From Blastococcus sp. (GTDB lineage: Bacteria; Actinomycetota; Actinomycetes; Mycobacteriales; Geodermatophilaceae): a stretch of 43,056 nt of DNA. The position numbers and the translations under genes were made by a program. The stretch is taken from NCBI GenBank assembly GCA_025465355.1, contig JAODNN010000115.1, positions 1 through 43,056 of the forward strand, written 5' to 3'. Positions 1-7,021 of the stretch are shown in pieces (positions within the stretch are counted from its first letter, which is position 1; every line of letters starts with the position of its first letter). The notes below the pieces were generated by a model. That model had not been told where the DNA came from. It saw only the letters and a list, made by a program, of their open reading frames with translations, and searched no databases.

Positions 1-1357
1 CGGCGGCGCCCGCGCGGGCCGCGGCCCTGCCGGCCCGGCGGTCGGCGATGCGCGCCGGGCGTCCGGTCAGCGAACGGGGGCCCTGCTGGCGCAGGCGAGC
101 TTCGACCGGGACGGGGGCGGCGTCCCAGAACGAGACCGCGGCCGGGTTCCCGCCTGGCATCGGCGCCGTCCCGGGCAGGTGGCGGGAGGAGAACAGCCCG
201 GTGGCGGCGCACCACAGCGTCCACGCCTCGGCGTCGTCGCCAGCCCGTTCCAGCCGGCTGGCCAGTGCGAGCAGCTCGGCTCGGCGGGAGACGTGCCCGC
301 CGACGGCCGCGAGGGTGCGCTGGCCGCGGACCATCGGGGCGATCGCGTCGCGCATCTGCCGGCGCAGTCGGCGAGCCTGGCTGTTGCCGCCGTCGAACCA
401 GGCGTGCAGCGTCTGCAGGGTCGCGGCGTAGGAGGCGACGAGCTCGGCGACGCGATTGTCGCCAGCGCCGGCGCCGAGGGTGTGCAGCGCCACCCGCCGC
501 CAGGCGGCCGCCTCGGCGGTGCGCAACTCCCGGACCTCGGCGGCGATCTGCACGGAGTGGGTGTCGATGCCGGCGCCCCACATGTCGACGTAGTGGCGCA
601 GCGTGGTCTGCAGCTCGGCGACCTTCTCCGGGTCGGGCGCGCCGGCGAGCGCGCCGGCGAGGCGGGCCTGCCAGCCGGCGGCGGCCGTGGCCATGCCCTG
701 CAGCGTCGGGTTGATCACGCCCCAGGCCTCGGCCGCCGCGGCCGGGTCGGTGATCACCGCCTCCCGCAGGGCGGCGAGCTGCGCGGTGAGGATCCCTGGC
801 GCCAGGGTGGCTGCCGCGGAGGCGGCGGCGTCGTGTCCGAGGGAGGTGACGGCGCGGTGGAGCTCGGCGGCGCGGGGCGTGAGCTGGTAGCGGTCGAGGT
901 TGCGCAGAAAGTCCTCATCGCGGCGAGCCCGGTCCTGCCAGACATCGACGACCCGCCAGTCGACCAGCTGCCGCATCCGCGCGGGCAGGTTGAACGCGTC
1001 GTCGTCGAGCAGCGCCGGGTCGACGCCCCGGCGCAGGACGTCGTCACGCAGGAGGCCGCGGAGTTCGTCGGCGGGGACGCCGGTCAGGGTGTGCTGCTGC
1101 TGGGCGAGCAGCACGTCGACGATGAGCCGGTACTGCGCGGCGAGCGGCCCGACGAGGTAGCTGGCCTCTACAAGGCCGCCGGGCAGCCCCGCCAACCGCC
1201 AGAGGTCGACCGCCTCAGCGTCGACGGCATGCAGCAGTGGTGGCGCGGCCGCGTTCGCCGCACCGTCGGGCTCTTCCGCTGCACGCGTCCCGGCCACCTG
1301 CACCTCCGATTGGGGCCGCAGGGTATCGGTGACCTCCGACAACTCCGAGGAACACAC
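1..1357 (-). CDS. jetA: Type III Wadjet protein JetA (DUF2397/TIGR02677), 3' end cut by window
   Basis: An open minus-strand frame of 452 codons runs off the left edge without a stop, so the C-terminus is missing (family members are usually about 500 residues). The N-terminal third has the winged-helix-like part (YLVGPLAAQYRLIVDVLL near residue 66, then an LVDWRVVDVWQD segment and YQLTP). The last visible part carries family-like patterns: WFDGGNSQARRLRRQMRDAI, RHLPG, SFWDAAPVPVEARLRQQG and GRPARIADR. In type III Wadjet, JetA is the kleisin-like subunit that works with JetB, the SMC protein JetC and the topoisomerase-VI-like nuclease JetD to cleave circular plasmids. jetA is normally the first gene of the operon, so jetBCD should lie to the left, outside this window. 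The start is GTG at 1357, chosen for a strong Shine-Dalgarno sequence. About 55 residues before the conserved part look like a low-complexity extension. Family assignment is from remembered sequence features; the system call assumes the unseen neighbours. Confidence 0.8.
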   Translation of the reverse strand, partial: MCSSELSEVTDTLRPQSEVQVAGTRAAEEPDGAANAAAPPLLHAVDAEAVDLWRLAGLPGGLVEASYLVGPLAAQYRLIVDVLLAQQQHTLTGVPADELRGLLRDDVLRRGVDPALLDDDAFNLPARMRQLVDWRVVDVWQDRARRDEDFLRNLDRYQLTPRAAELHRAVTSLGHDAAASAAATLAPGILTAQLAALREAVITDPAAAAEAWGVINPTLQGMATAAAGWQARLAGALAGAPDPEKVAELQTTLRHYVDMWGAGIDTHSVQIAAEVRELRTAEAAAWRRVALHTLGAGAGDNRVAELVASYAATLQTLHAWFDGGNSQARRLRRQMRDAIAPMVRGQRTLAAVGGHVSRRAELLALASRLERAGDDAEAWTLWCAATGLFSSRHLPGTAPMPGGNPAAVSFWDAAPVPVEARLRQQGPRSLTGRPARIADRRAGRAAARAGAA

Positions 1358-1365
1358 TGGGGTGG

Positions 1366-1372
1366 CCTCCCT
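1366..1372 (-). promoter_or_regulatory. Ribosome binding site of jetA
   Basis: AGGGAGG on the minus strand, 8 nt before the GTG at 1357. It settles the start, because the frame stays open upstream to a TGA near 1480 with only a weak TTG alternative. Confidence 0.7.
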
Positions 1373-1614
1373 GGCGGCCGGCCCGCGGCGCCGACGCCGG
1401 CGGCCGTCAGTCGCCTCGTGCAGGTGCGACGGGATTGCCCACCGTGCGGCAGCGGCCGCCCTCAACCCATGAGCTCAACCCACGAGAGCCCGGACGGGCC
1501 CGGTCAGGACGAGGCTGAGCGGTGCGAAGTGGCACGATGACCGCCGCGAAACTGCACTTCGACCAGCGGATTCAGGCAGGAACGACATGTGGCGGCACGG
1601 AACGGCACGAGCCG

Positions 1615-1794
1615 TCAGCAGGCCTCCAACACCTGGCACCAGTGGCAGGCCGCGTATCCCACACTCAGCAGGACGGGTACATCCCGGCGCCGCGCCTCCT
1701 CGAACGCCTCGGGTCCCCATTCCCACCAGTCGACCGGGTTCTCCGCGTGTTGCTGCAGGTAGGGGCTGGTGGCGGCAGCCAGGCGGTTGGTCAC
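1615..1794 (-). pseudogene. 5' stub of a YyaL-type thioredoxin-domain protein (DUF255)
   Basis: A GTG at 1794 preceded by AAGGAGGG with a 6-nt spacer begins a 59-codon frame that matches the N-terminus of the YyaL/DUF255 family: [16 protein letters not shown], then NPVDWWEWG (19-27), then [10 protein letters not shown] with the CHWC redox motif at 50-53. The frame stops at TGA (1617-1615) immediately after this motif. Full proteins are about 650-680 residues, so roughly 90 percent is gone and I see no continuation in another frame. The start region and ribosome binding site are undamaged, so a 59-residue peptide could still be made, but it would lack most of the thioredoxin fold. I read it as a truncated pseudogene left by a deletion or an insertion event between jetA and the permease. 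Confidence 0.8.
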
Positions 1795-2258
1795 GAGACG
1801 CCCTCCTTCTCACATCGAACAACTGAACCCGCGGCGCGGCCACCATGATTCGCTCACATCTGGCATTCACACGAACCACCGCCGCCGAGGGAGGTGCGTA
1901 GTTCACACTCCCAACTACCGCTGGAGACCCGGTGGTCAACGCGTCGCGTCACTGGACTGATCACCGGATCGCATCACGGACATCAGCGAGGGTGCCCCGA
2001 GGCCCCGGGCTCACCCGCGGGGCGGGAGGTGCTTTACGCCGAGACGGGGGCGACCTCGGCGAGCTCTCGTAGAGCCGAGCGGTCAGGTGTCCCCGAAGCC
2101 GTTCGCCGACAGGAACCGCTGGATGTGCTGCTCGTCCTCCGATGCCGAGGCGTACAGCCGGGCCACGGTGCCGGCACCGACGCTCATCTCCGCGCGACCG
2201 GGCCTCCGGAGGCCCGCGCACCCGGCGCTCGGCCGCGGGCCCTTCGGAGGGCTGCCTG
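1795..2258. other. Gene-poor stretch downstream of the permease
   Basis: No convincing gene. It holds one short minus-strand frame (2187 to 2083, 34 residues, SVGAGTVARLYASASEDEQH at its start after Met) with natural-looking composition but no properly spaced ribosome binding site (GGAG abuts the ATG), and the perfect 18-bp palindrome listed separately. The short frame could be a genuine small protein or the tail of a lost gene; I cannot decide. Confidence 0.4.
2199..2216. repeat. Perfect 18-bp palindrome
   Basis: CGGGCCTCCGGAGGCCCG is perfectly self-complementary with no loop. It lies 43 nt past the permease stop. It could form a hairpin that acts as a weak terminator for the permease, though there is no T-run, or it could be a dimeric protein site. 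Confidence 0.5.
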
Positions 2259-3476
2259 TCAGGTGGGAAGCGCGAGCAGCAGGCCGCCCGCGACGAGCCC
2301 GCCGGCGGCGACGGTCGCCGCCGTGGCCCAGGTGGTGCGCCAGCCGAAGGCCCGACCGACCATCGCGATCGCGGGTAGGCTAGCGGCCGGCAGGGTGAGC
2401 AGCAACGCACCCACGGTGCCCAGCGACAGGCCTGCCAGGGCCAGGGCCTGCAGGATCGGGATCTCCCCGCCAGTGGGGATGACCAGCAACGTCCCGACGA
2501 CGGCGGCGACCACCATGACGGCGGCTCCGGCGCCCAACCCGTGGCCGCCGATGGGGAACAACCAACCACGGAACGCGCCTAGTGCCAGCACCACGAGCAG
2601 GTACTCGGGCACCAGCGTGAGCAGCAGCCGCACCAGCGTGCGGACGAAGCGCTCCGGCGCCTGCGCGAACCAGTCGCCGGCCTCCGGTTCCGGCGCCACC
2701 TGGCTCACCGGCAGCTCCCGCCGTGCGGTCAGCCGGGCGACCAGCGCGCTGCCACCCACGACCACCAGGAGGCCCACGACGATGCGGGTCAGCGTCCACT
2801 GCCAGGGCGTGACGAACGCCAGGAACACCAGGACCGCCGGGTTGAGCAGCGGATTGCCCAGCCAGTAGGCGAGCGCCGCGGCCGTGCTCACCCCGTCGCG
2901 GCGTAGCGTGGCCGCGACCGGCGCGGTGCAGCAGGTGCACATCAGCGACGGGGTGCTCGCCAGCCCGCCGGCGGCTGCGGAGCGGACCGTGCCGCGCCGG
3001 TTCAGCAGCCGCAGCAGCCAGGTGCGCGGCACGAAGGCCTGCACGGCGGCGCTGATCAGCAGCGCGGCGACCAGCGCCTTCCAGATGGCGAGCACGTAGG
3101 TGGTGAAGAAGGTCGTGGCCGCGTGCCAGGTCGGGGCGTCGCCGGGGTGCACGCCGCCCACGGCGAGGATGCTGCTGCCCTTCCAGGTGTGCGTGCCGCT
3201 CAGGGTGACGGCTTTCGCCTCGTAAGGTAGCCACTTGGCCCACAGCAGGGCGGCGGCGGCGATGGTCAGCGCGAGCAGGACGCCAGCGACGGCAGTGCGC
3301 CGGGACGGGGGCCTGGTGGGCCGGTCGGTCAGGAGCCCGCGGACGGCTCCGGTGCGCAGCGCCCACGCGGAGGCCGCGGAGCGGGGGGCGGGGATCGCTT
3401 CGGCTGTGCCACCCGACCGGGCGGCGGGGCGGACCACTAGGTCCGCCGGACGGGGATGGGGACGGGCACGAGGCAC
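2259..3476 (-). CDS. ArsP/DUF318-family permease
   Basis: A 405-residue polytopic membrane protein of the PF03773 permease family. After a basic, proline-rich N-terminal 60 residues come about nine hydrophobic segments. The family signature is visible: the cysteine cluster MCTCCTAP followed by LRRDGVSTAAALAYWLGNPL, and a second half with IPTGGEIPILQALALAG. Some relatives export trivalent organoarsenicals; the substrate of this branch is not known, and the CTCC motif suggests metal or thiol chemistry. The GTG at 3476 is the only reasonable in-frame start, but a GGAGG overlaps it, so the exact start is uncertain. A DUF1775-like secreted-protein fragment sits directly upstream on the same strand, a pairing that hints at a former metal-handling operon. 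Confidence 0.75.
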   Translation of the reverse strand: MPRARPHPRPADLVVRPAARSGGTAEAIPAPRSAASAWALRTGAVRGLLTDRPTRPPSRRTAVAGVLLALTIAAAALLWAKWLPYEAKAVTLSGTHTWKGSSILAVGGVHPGDAPTWHAATTFFTTYVLAIWKALVAALLISAAVQAFVPRTWLLRLLNRRGTVRSAAAGGLASTPSLMCTCCTAPVAATLRRDGVSTAAALAYWLGNPLLNPAVLVFLAFVTPWQWTLTRIVVGLLVVVGGSALVARLTARRELPVSQVAPEPEAGDWFAQAPERFVRTLVRLLLTLVPEYLLVVLALGAFRGWLFPIGGHGLGAGAAVMVVAAVVGTLLVIPTGGEIPILQALALAGLSLGTVGALLLTLPAASLPAIAMVGRAFGWRTTWATAATVAAGGLVAGGLLLALPT

Positions 3477-3545
3477 CTCCAGGTGGATCAGGACGGTTCC
3501 TGCATCGTCGCGCGTGCGGCACCCGGTCGCGCGTCCAGAAGTCAG

Positions 3546-3764
3546 CTAGCCGCGAGGTCTACCAGCGGGCCGGTGGACGGGCTCGCCGCCGCCGTCGGCG
3601 TCGGCCTCGGCGGTGACCGTGATGGTGACCGGGCCGTCGTCCGCCCGGGCACCGGCTTCTGCCTCGACGTGGGCGCTGGCCCGTCCGGCCCCGAACAGCA
3701 CGAGCCCGGACGTGACGGCGGTGGCGAACAAGAGGCGACAGAAGTGCGAGGAGAGGAAACGCAC
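3546..3764 (-). pseudogene. DUF1775/YcnI-like secreted protein, 5' fragment
   Basis: From GTG 3764 the frame encodes a clean signal peptide (RFLSSHFC, then a hydrophobic core, cleavage after ASA) followed by HVEAEAGARADDGPVTITVT, which resembles the mature N-terminus of DUF1775 proteins, whose conserved His after the signal peptide binds copper in YcnI. After about 55 codons the sequence loses family character and ends at a TAG, giving 72 residues against about 200 for the family. I read it as a truncated pseudogene next to the permease. No ribosome binding site is clear. A frame starting at ATG 3771 overlaps it but looks like a shadow. Confidence 0.5.
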
Positions 3765-4071
3765 GGTTCATCGGACGCGCGCCGGCTCGCGCCGGTTCCC
3801 CGGGCAGGACATGTCGTCCGCCCCGTGTTCACCGGAATCGTCGCCCAGGCAACCGGCCAGGTCGTGCGCATCGAGGGTCCACGAGCGACCTGGATGCGGG
3901 ATCTGCGTGAGCACCGGGCAGGGACCCGATCGGCCTGGTCACGGTGGCCGGCCAGGCGCAGGACCTCCGCCACTCCCGCGGCGAGTGATGGTATGCAGAG
4001 CGTGGCGTGCGTGCCGGCGACGGGTCGTCGCGCCCGTCGCGTCTGCCTCTGCAAGCCGATGACGGGGAACC
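3765..4071. other. Intergenic stretch between DUF1775 fragment and P450
   Basis: Apart from the riboflavin-synthase-like fragment at 3825-3875 I find no gene. The last 60 bases serve as P450 leader, with a GGGGA just before the ATG at 4072. Confidence 0.4.
3825..3875 (+). pseudogene. Riboflavin-synthase-like 5' fragment
   Basis: GTG TTC ACC GGA ATC GTC opens a frame reading VFTGIVAQATGQVVRIE. This matches the invariant MFTGIV start of the riboflavin synthase alpha chain, after which similarity stops and the frame continues as unrelated arginine-rich sequence into the P450 gene. Seventeen codons is too little for certainty, but the MFTGIV start is very characteristic and lies in a stretch with other broken 5' ends. 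Confidence 0.4.
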
Positions 4072-5439
4072 ATGTCCGCGACCGATCTCTCACCTCACGG
4101 GCCCGGGCCGGCCGACCTGCCGCCGGCGCCCGCGGCCTCCGGTCCCGCGCGGCGCCGGCGCGGTCCCCGGGCCCTGGTCGCGGCGTGGCTGGGACGCCTG
4201 GTGCAGTGGCGGATCCGCCGCAAGGGCCTCGACCTCTCCGAGCTCGACTTCCTGCCGGAGGCGGCGCGGCTCCCCCTGCTGCGCACCGGCACAGACCCGG
4301 TGCCCGAGCTCGCCGAACTGCGCGCGCGCTGCCCGGTGCAGCGGCTCGACCTGCCGTTCGGCTTCGCCGTGCATCTGGTCACCGGCTACCAGCAGGCCCG
4401 CACCGTCCTCGCCGACGGCGACTCCTACAGCAATGACATGCGACACCTGTTCCGCGACTCGAGCGAGGGCTCGGCCGCCGACGTCGGCGGGCTCGGCTTC
4501 ACCGACCCGCCGCACCACACCCGGCTGCGCAAACTGGTGGCCCCGGAGTTCACCCGCGCCCGGCTGGGCAAGCTGGAGCCGATGATCGAGGCGATCGTCG
4601 ATCGCCGGCTCGGTGAGCTCGCGGCCGCCGGCTCGCCGGCGGACCTGGCCGCGCACGTCTCCTCCCGGGTCCCGATGGACGTGATCTGCGAGCTGCTCGG
4701 CCTCGACGACGCCGACCACGAGGCCTTCGTCCGGCTGGGCACCCAGCGCTTCGACGCCACCGGCGGCACCGCCGCGTCGCTCGGCGCGGTGTCGGAGCAG
4801 AAGACGATGCTGCTCGACGTGGTCGCCCGCCAGCGCCGCCAGCCGGGCCCCGGGCTGATCGGCCGCATCCTCGCCGCCGAGGGCGACGCCATCTCCGACA
4901 ACGACCTCGCCGGCGTGGTCGACGGCATCGTCACCGGCGGCTTCGAGACCACCGCCAGCACCATCTCGATGGGCACCGCGGTGCTGCTGCGCGACCCAAC
5001 CCACGCCGCCCTCGTCCGCGACGGTTCCCGCGCCGACGTCGAGCGCGTGGTCGAGGAGCTGCTGCGCTACCTGACGGTGGTCCAGGTGGCCTTCCCGCGC
5101 TTCGCCAAGCAGGACCTGGAGCTGTTCGGCTGCCCCGTCCGCAAGGACGACGTCGTCGCAGTGTCCCTCAGCGGCGCCGACCGCGACCCGGCCTGGGCCG
5201 GACCGGAACCCGACCGGTTCGACCCGACCCGCTCACCGGCCGGCGGCGGTCACCTGGCCTTCGGTCACGGGATGCACCGCTGCGTCGGCGCCGAGCTCGC
5301 GCGCCTGGAGCTGCGCATCGTCCTGCCCGCACTGTTCCACCGCTTCCCGGAGCTGGCCCTCGCCGTCCCGGAGGACCAGCTCCCCTGGCGGCGGCTGTCC
5401 TTCGTCTACGGCGTCGAGGAACTGCGCGTCTCCTTCTGA
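4072..5439 (+). CDS. Cytochrome P450
   Basis: A 455-residue bacterial class I P450, a haem-thiolate mono-oxygenase that needs a ferredoxin and a reductase, neither encoded nearby. Seen: I-helix GGFETTAST (the acid/alcohol pair is E-T), K-helix EELLRY (ExxR), the haem loop FGHGMHRCVGAELARLE with the thiolate Cys at 404, and DPPHHTRLRK in the C-helix region. The N-terminal about 60 residues are proline- and arginine-rich and longer than usual for soluble actinobacterial P450s. The start is ATG 4072 with a GGGGA three bases upstream, which is close; an internal start is possible. Substrate unknown; it stands alone among broken genes, so it may be part of the same acquired segment. Confidence 0.92.
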   Translation: MSATDLSPHGPGPADLPPAPAASGPARRRRGPRALVAAWLGRLVQWRIRRKGLDLSELDFLPEAARLPLLRTGTDPVPELAELRARCPVQRLDLPFGFAVHLVTGYQQARTVLADGDSYSNDMRHLFRDSSEGSAADVGGLGFTDPPHHTRLRKLVAPEFTRARLGKLEPMIEAIVDRRLGELAAAGSPADLAAHVSSRVPMDVICELLGLDDADHEAFVRLGTQRFDATGGTAASLGAVSEQKTMLLDVVARQRRQPGPGLIGRILAAEGDAISDNDLAGVVDGIVTGGFETTASTISMGTAVLLRDPTHAALVRDGSRADVERVVEELLRYLTVVQVAFPRFAKQDLELFGCPVRKDDVVAVSLSGADRDPAWAGPEPDRFDPTRSPAGGGHLAFGHGMHRCVGAELARLELRIVLPALFHRFPELALAVPEDQLPWRRLSFVYGVEELRVSF

Positions 5440-5566
5440 GCGGAATTCGCTCAGCGCTCGTCATCCGGGAGTTCGTCATCGCCCGCCGGCTCGCCATCGA
5501 CTGACCACCTTCCGGTGCCGGCGGCACCGCACGATGGGGATGGCAGGGAATGTGGAGAACCTGCCG

Positions 5567-6466
5567 TCAGGGGTGGTGTCGTGGTCGCCGCTGACCGGAG
5601 TGCCTCCTCCGCCCTTGCCACCAGTGGCTGTGCAGCGTTGGGCTGCCGGATGCGCCTGCCGGCGAGGAATCGGCTGGGAGGGCGTCAGGTCGCAGCCTCT
5701 CTGAGCGGAAGCCCGAGCGCAGCTGACGTGCCACGCTGCGCACGATCTTGAGAGTCGCGTTCGGTTGCTCCTCGGTGAAGCGCCAGCCAACGGCGAGCAC
5801 GGCCAGGCTGAACACATAGCTGGCGACCGAGCCGCCCAGAGCGACGACCAACCCCAGAGCAGCCAGAACGAGGATCACCGCGAGGACGTAGTGCGCACCT
5901 CGGCGCACGCCGTAGTCCTCGGAGATGCTCGCGTGAAGCACCCGCAACACAGCAGCGGTGGTCAGTTGCGCAGCGGCGAAGTAGCCGATCTCCGCGCCGA
6001 TGACGTCGGCCGCGTCGTGTGCGGCATGCACCATCGCGGACACACCGGTCATCGCGTAGACGCACACCAGATAGGCGAATAAGCCGACGGAGTAGTCCCA
6101 CATCCAGCGCCACGCGGCGATGGGCACGCCCCGCCTCTTGCGCTTGGAGAATAGGCGGCGACGCTTGAGGACCGCCAGGACCCCGACGGTGACGATGCCA
6201 GCCTCGAGACTCGCCTTCTGCCACCACCAGAAGCCGTCGTCCCCCGCTGCTGGCGTCCAGATCCAGACGGCCATGATCGGGCAGGCGATTCGAGCGATCC
6301 ATTGCACCCACCGCAGGTAGAAGCCCCGGGGACGCCACAGAATGGCGAGGGCCGCCCCCGCCGCGCCGATGGCCCAGCCCAGAGGACTAACCCGACTACC
6401 CGAAGCCCAGCCACGTTCAACGGCCCCCGATCCGGCGCCGGGCCGTGCGATCGGGCATGCGAGCAC
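5567..6466 (-). CDS. Unrecognised integral membrane protein
   Basis: I do not recognise this protein. The frame extends up to 6604, but the part before about 6466 is arginine- and proline-rich and unlikely to be coded; GTG 6466 is a tentative start and GTG 6307 or ATG 6274 are alternatives, none with a good ribosome binding site. The product has about seven hydrophobic segments (LGWAIGAAGAALAILW, ACPIMAVWIW, YSVGLFAYLVCVYAMTG, GYFAAAQLTTAAVLRVL, VLAVILVLAALGLVVALGG and another), a basic KRRRLFSKRKRRG loop and a hydrophilic C-terminal tail rich in Ser, His and Arg. Third-position GC looks lower than in the neighbours, which suits foreign origin. It is convergent with the P450 gene, with 127 nt between the stops. 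Confidence 0.55.
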   Translation of the reverse strand: MLACPIARPGAGSGAVERGWASGSRVSPLGWAIGAAGAALAILWRPRGFYLRWVQWIARIACPIMAVWIWTPAAGDDGFWWWQKASLEAGIVTVGVLAVLKRRRLFSKRKRRGVPIAAWRWMWDYSVGLFAYLVCVYAMTGVSAMVHAAHDAADVIGAEIGYFAAAQLTTAAVLRVLHASISEDYGVRRGAHYVLAVILVLAALGLVVALGGSVASYVFSLAVLAVGWRFTEEQPNATLKIVRSVARQLRSGFRSERLRPDALPADSSPAGASGSPTLHSHWWQGRRRHSGQRRPRHHP

Positions 6467-7021
6467 TGTGCGTCGGCGCCCTCGGCTACACGGAGGGTGC
6501 AACTGCGGCGATGGATACGTCAACGGGCCCATGTCGACATGGGATGGCAGATGACCGCCAGTTCTCCGCCGCAACCCTGCCGGGGACCTCGGCGGCGCCC
6601 GCACGGATCGGCGGCCGCCTCACAAGGCCATTCCTACGCATTGCTTGCCCTAACGGCTCCCTCCGCCCGTCCTGTTGCTCGGTCCGAACCGGACGTCCGC
6701 CGGCGGCACCCCGCTCCCACTCACGTTCGGCAAGGGGAACATTCCGGCGCCGCGCTTCGGCGAACGCCTCCTCCCCCAACTCGTGCCAGTCGACCGGCGA
6801 GACGGCTCGGCATGCACCCCACTCATCCTCGCCCGCGGCGGCAGGGCCCGACGGCACGTAGGCGTGAGTCACTGCGGAGCACGGCAACGCTGGTCGCACT
6901 GCCACGGGCATTCAGCACGGCTGGAGGCTCCCCTCGTCGGGTTCGCGTTCCTTCACCCGAAGCAGCCAGGAGGGTCAGGACGGCGGCCACCCCCCGCGGC
7001 CCGGCCGGGCGCGGCCGGCGC
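6467..7021. other. Gene-free stretch with a YyaL-like shred
   Basis: No intact gene on either strand. A 141-codon minus-strand frame spans 6486-6911, but only its middle (6732-6803) resembles a protein family. The last 30 bases next to the glycosidase stop are GC-rich and self-complementary and could fold, without a T-run. Confidence 0.45.
6732..6803 (-). pseudogene. Second YyaL/DUF255-like remnant
   Basis: On the minus strand the bases encode SPVDWHELGEEAFAEARRRN, which lines up with [20 protein letters not shown] of the stub at 1615-1794. The nucleotide match over about 70 bases is strong, including GGTCGACTGG and GCGCGGCGCCGG in register. There is no start codon or CxxC motif around it. 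It is either an old duplicate of the same gene or a piece of a second homologue. Confidence 0.5.

Noticed and set aside
179-1540. A 453-codon plus-strand frame over the jetA region
   Set aside because: Composition is GC-rich and glycine/arginine-heavy, it is antisense to the JetA frame, and it matches no family; it is a shadow.
1525-1561. CGAAGTG / CACTTCG inverted repeat upstream of jetA
   Set aside because: Seven-base arms with a 23-nt loop are expected by chance at this length.
1475-1939. 154-codon minus-strand frame between jetA and the permease
   Set aside because: It runs out of frame across the YyaL stub and has no family-like pattern.
2083-2187. 34-codon minus-strand small frame
   Set aside because: Plausible composition but the ribosome binding site abuts the ATG and there is no homologue I know; mentioned only within the gap entry.
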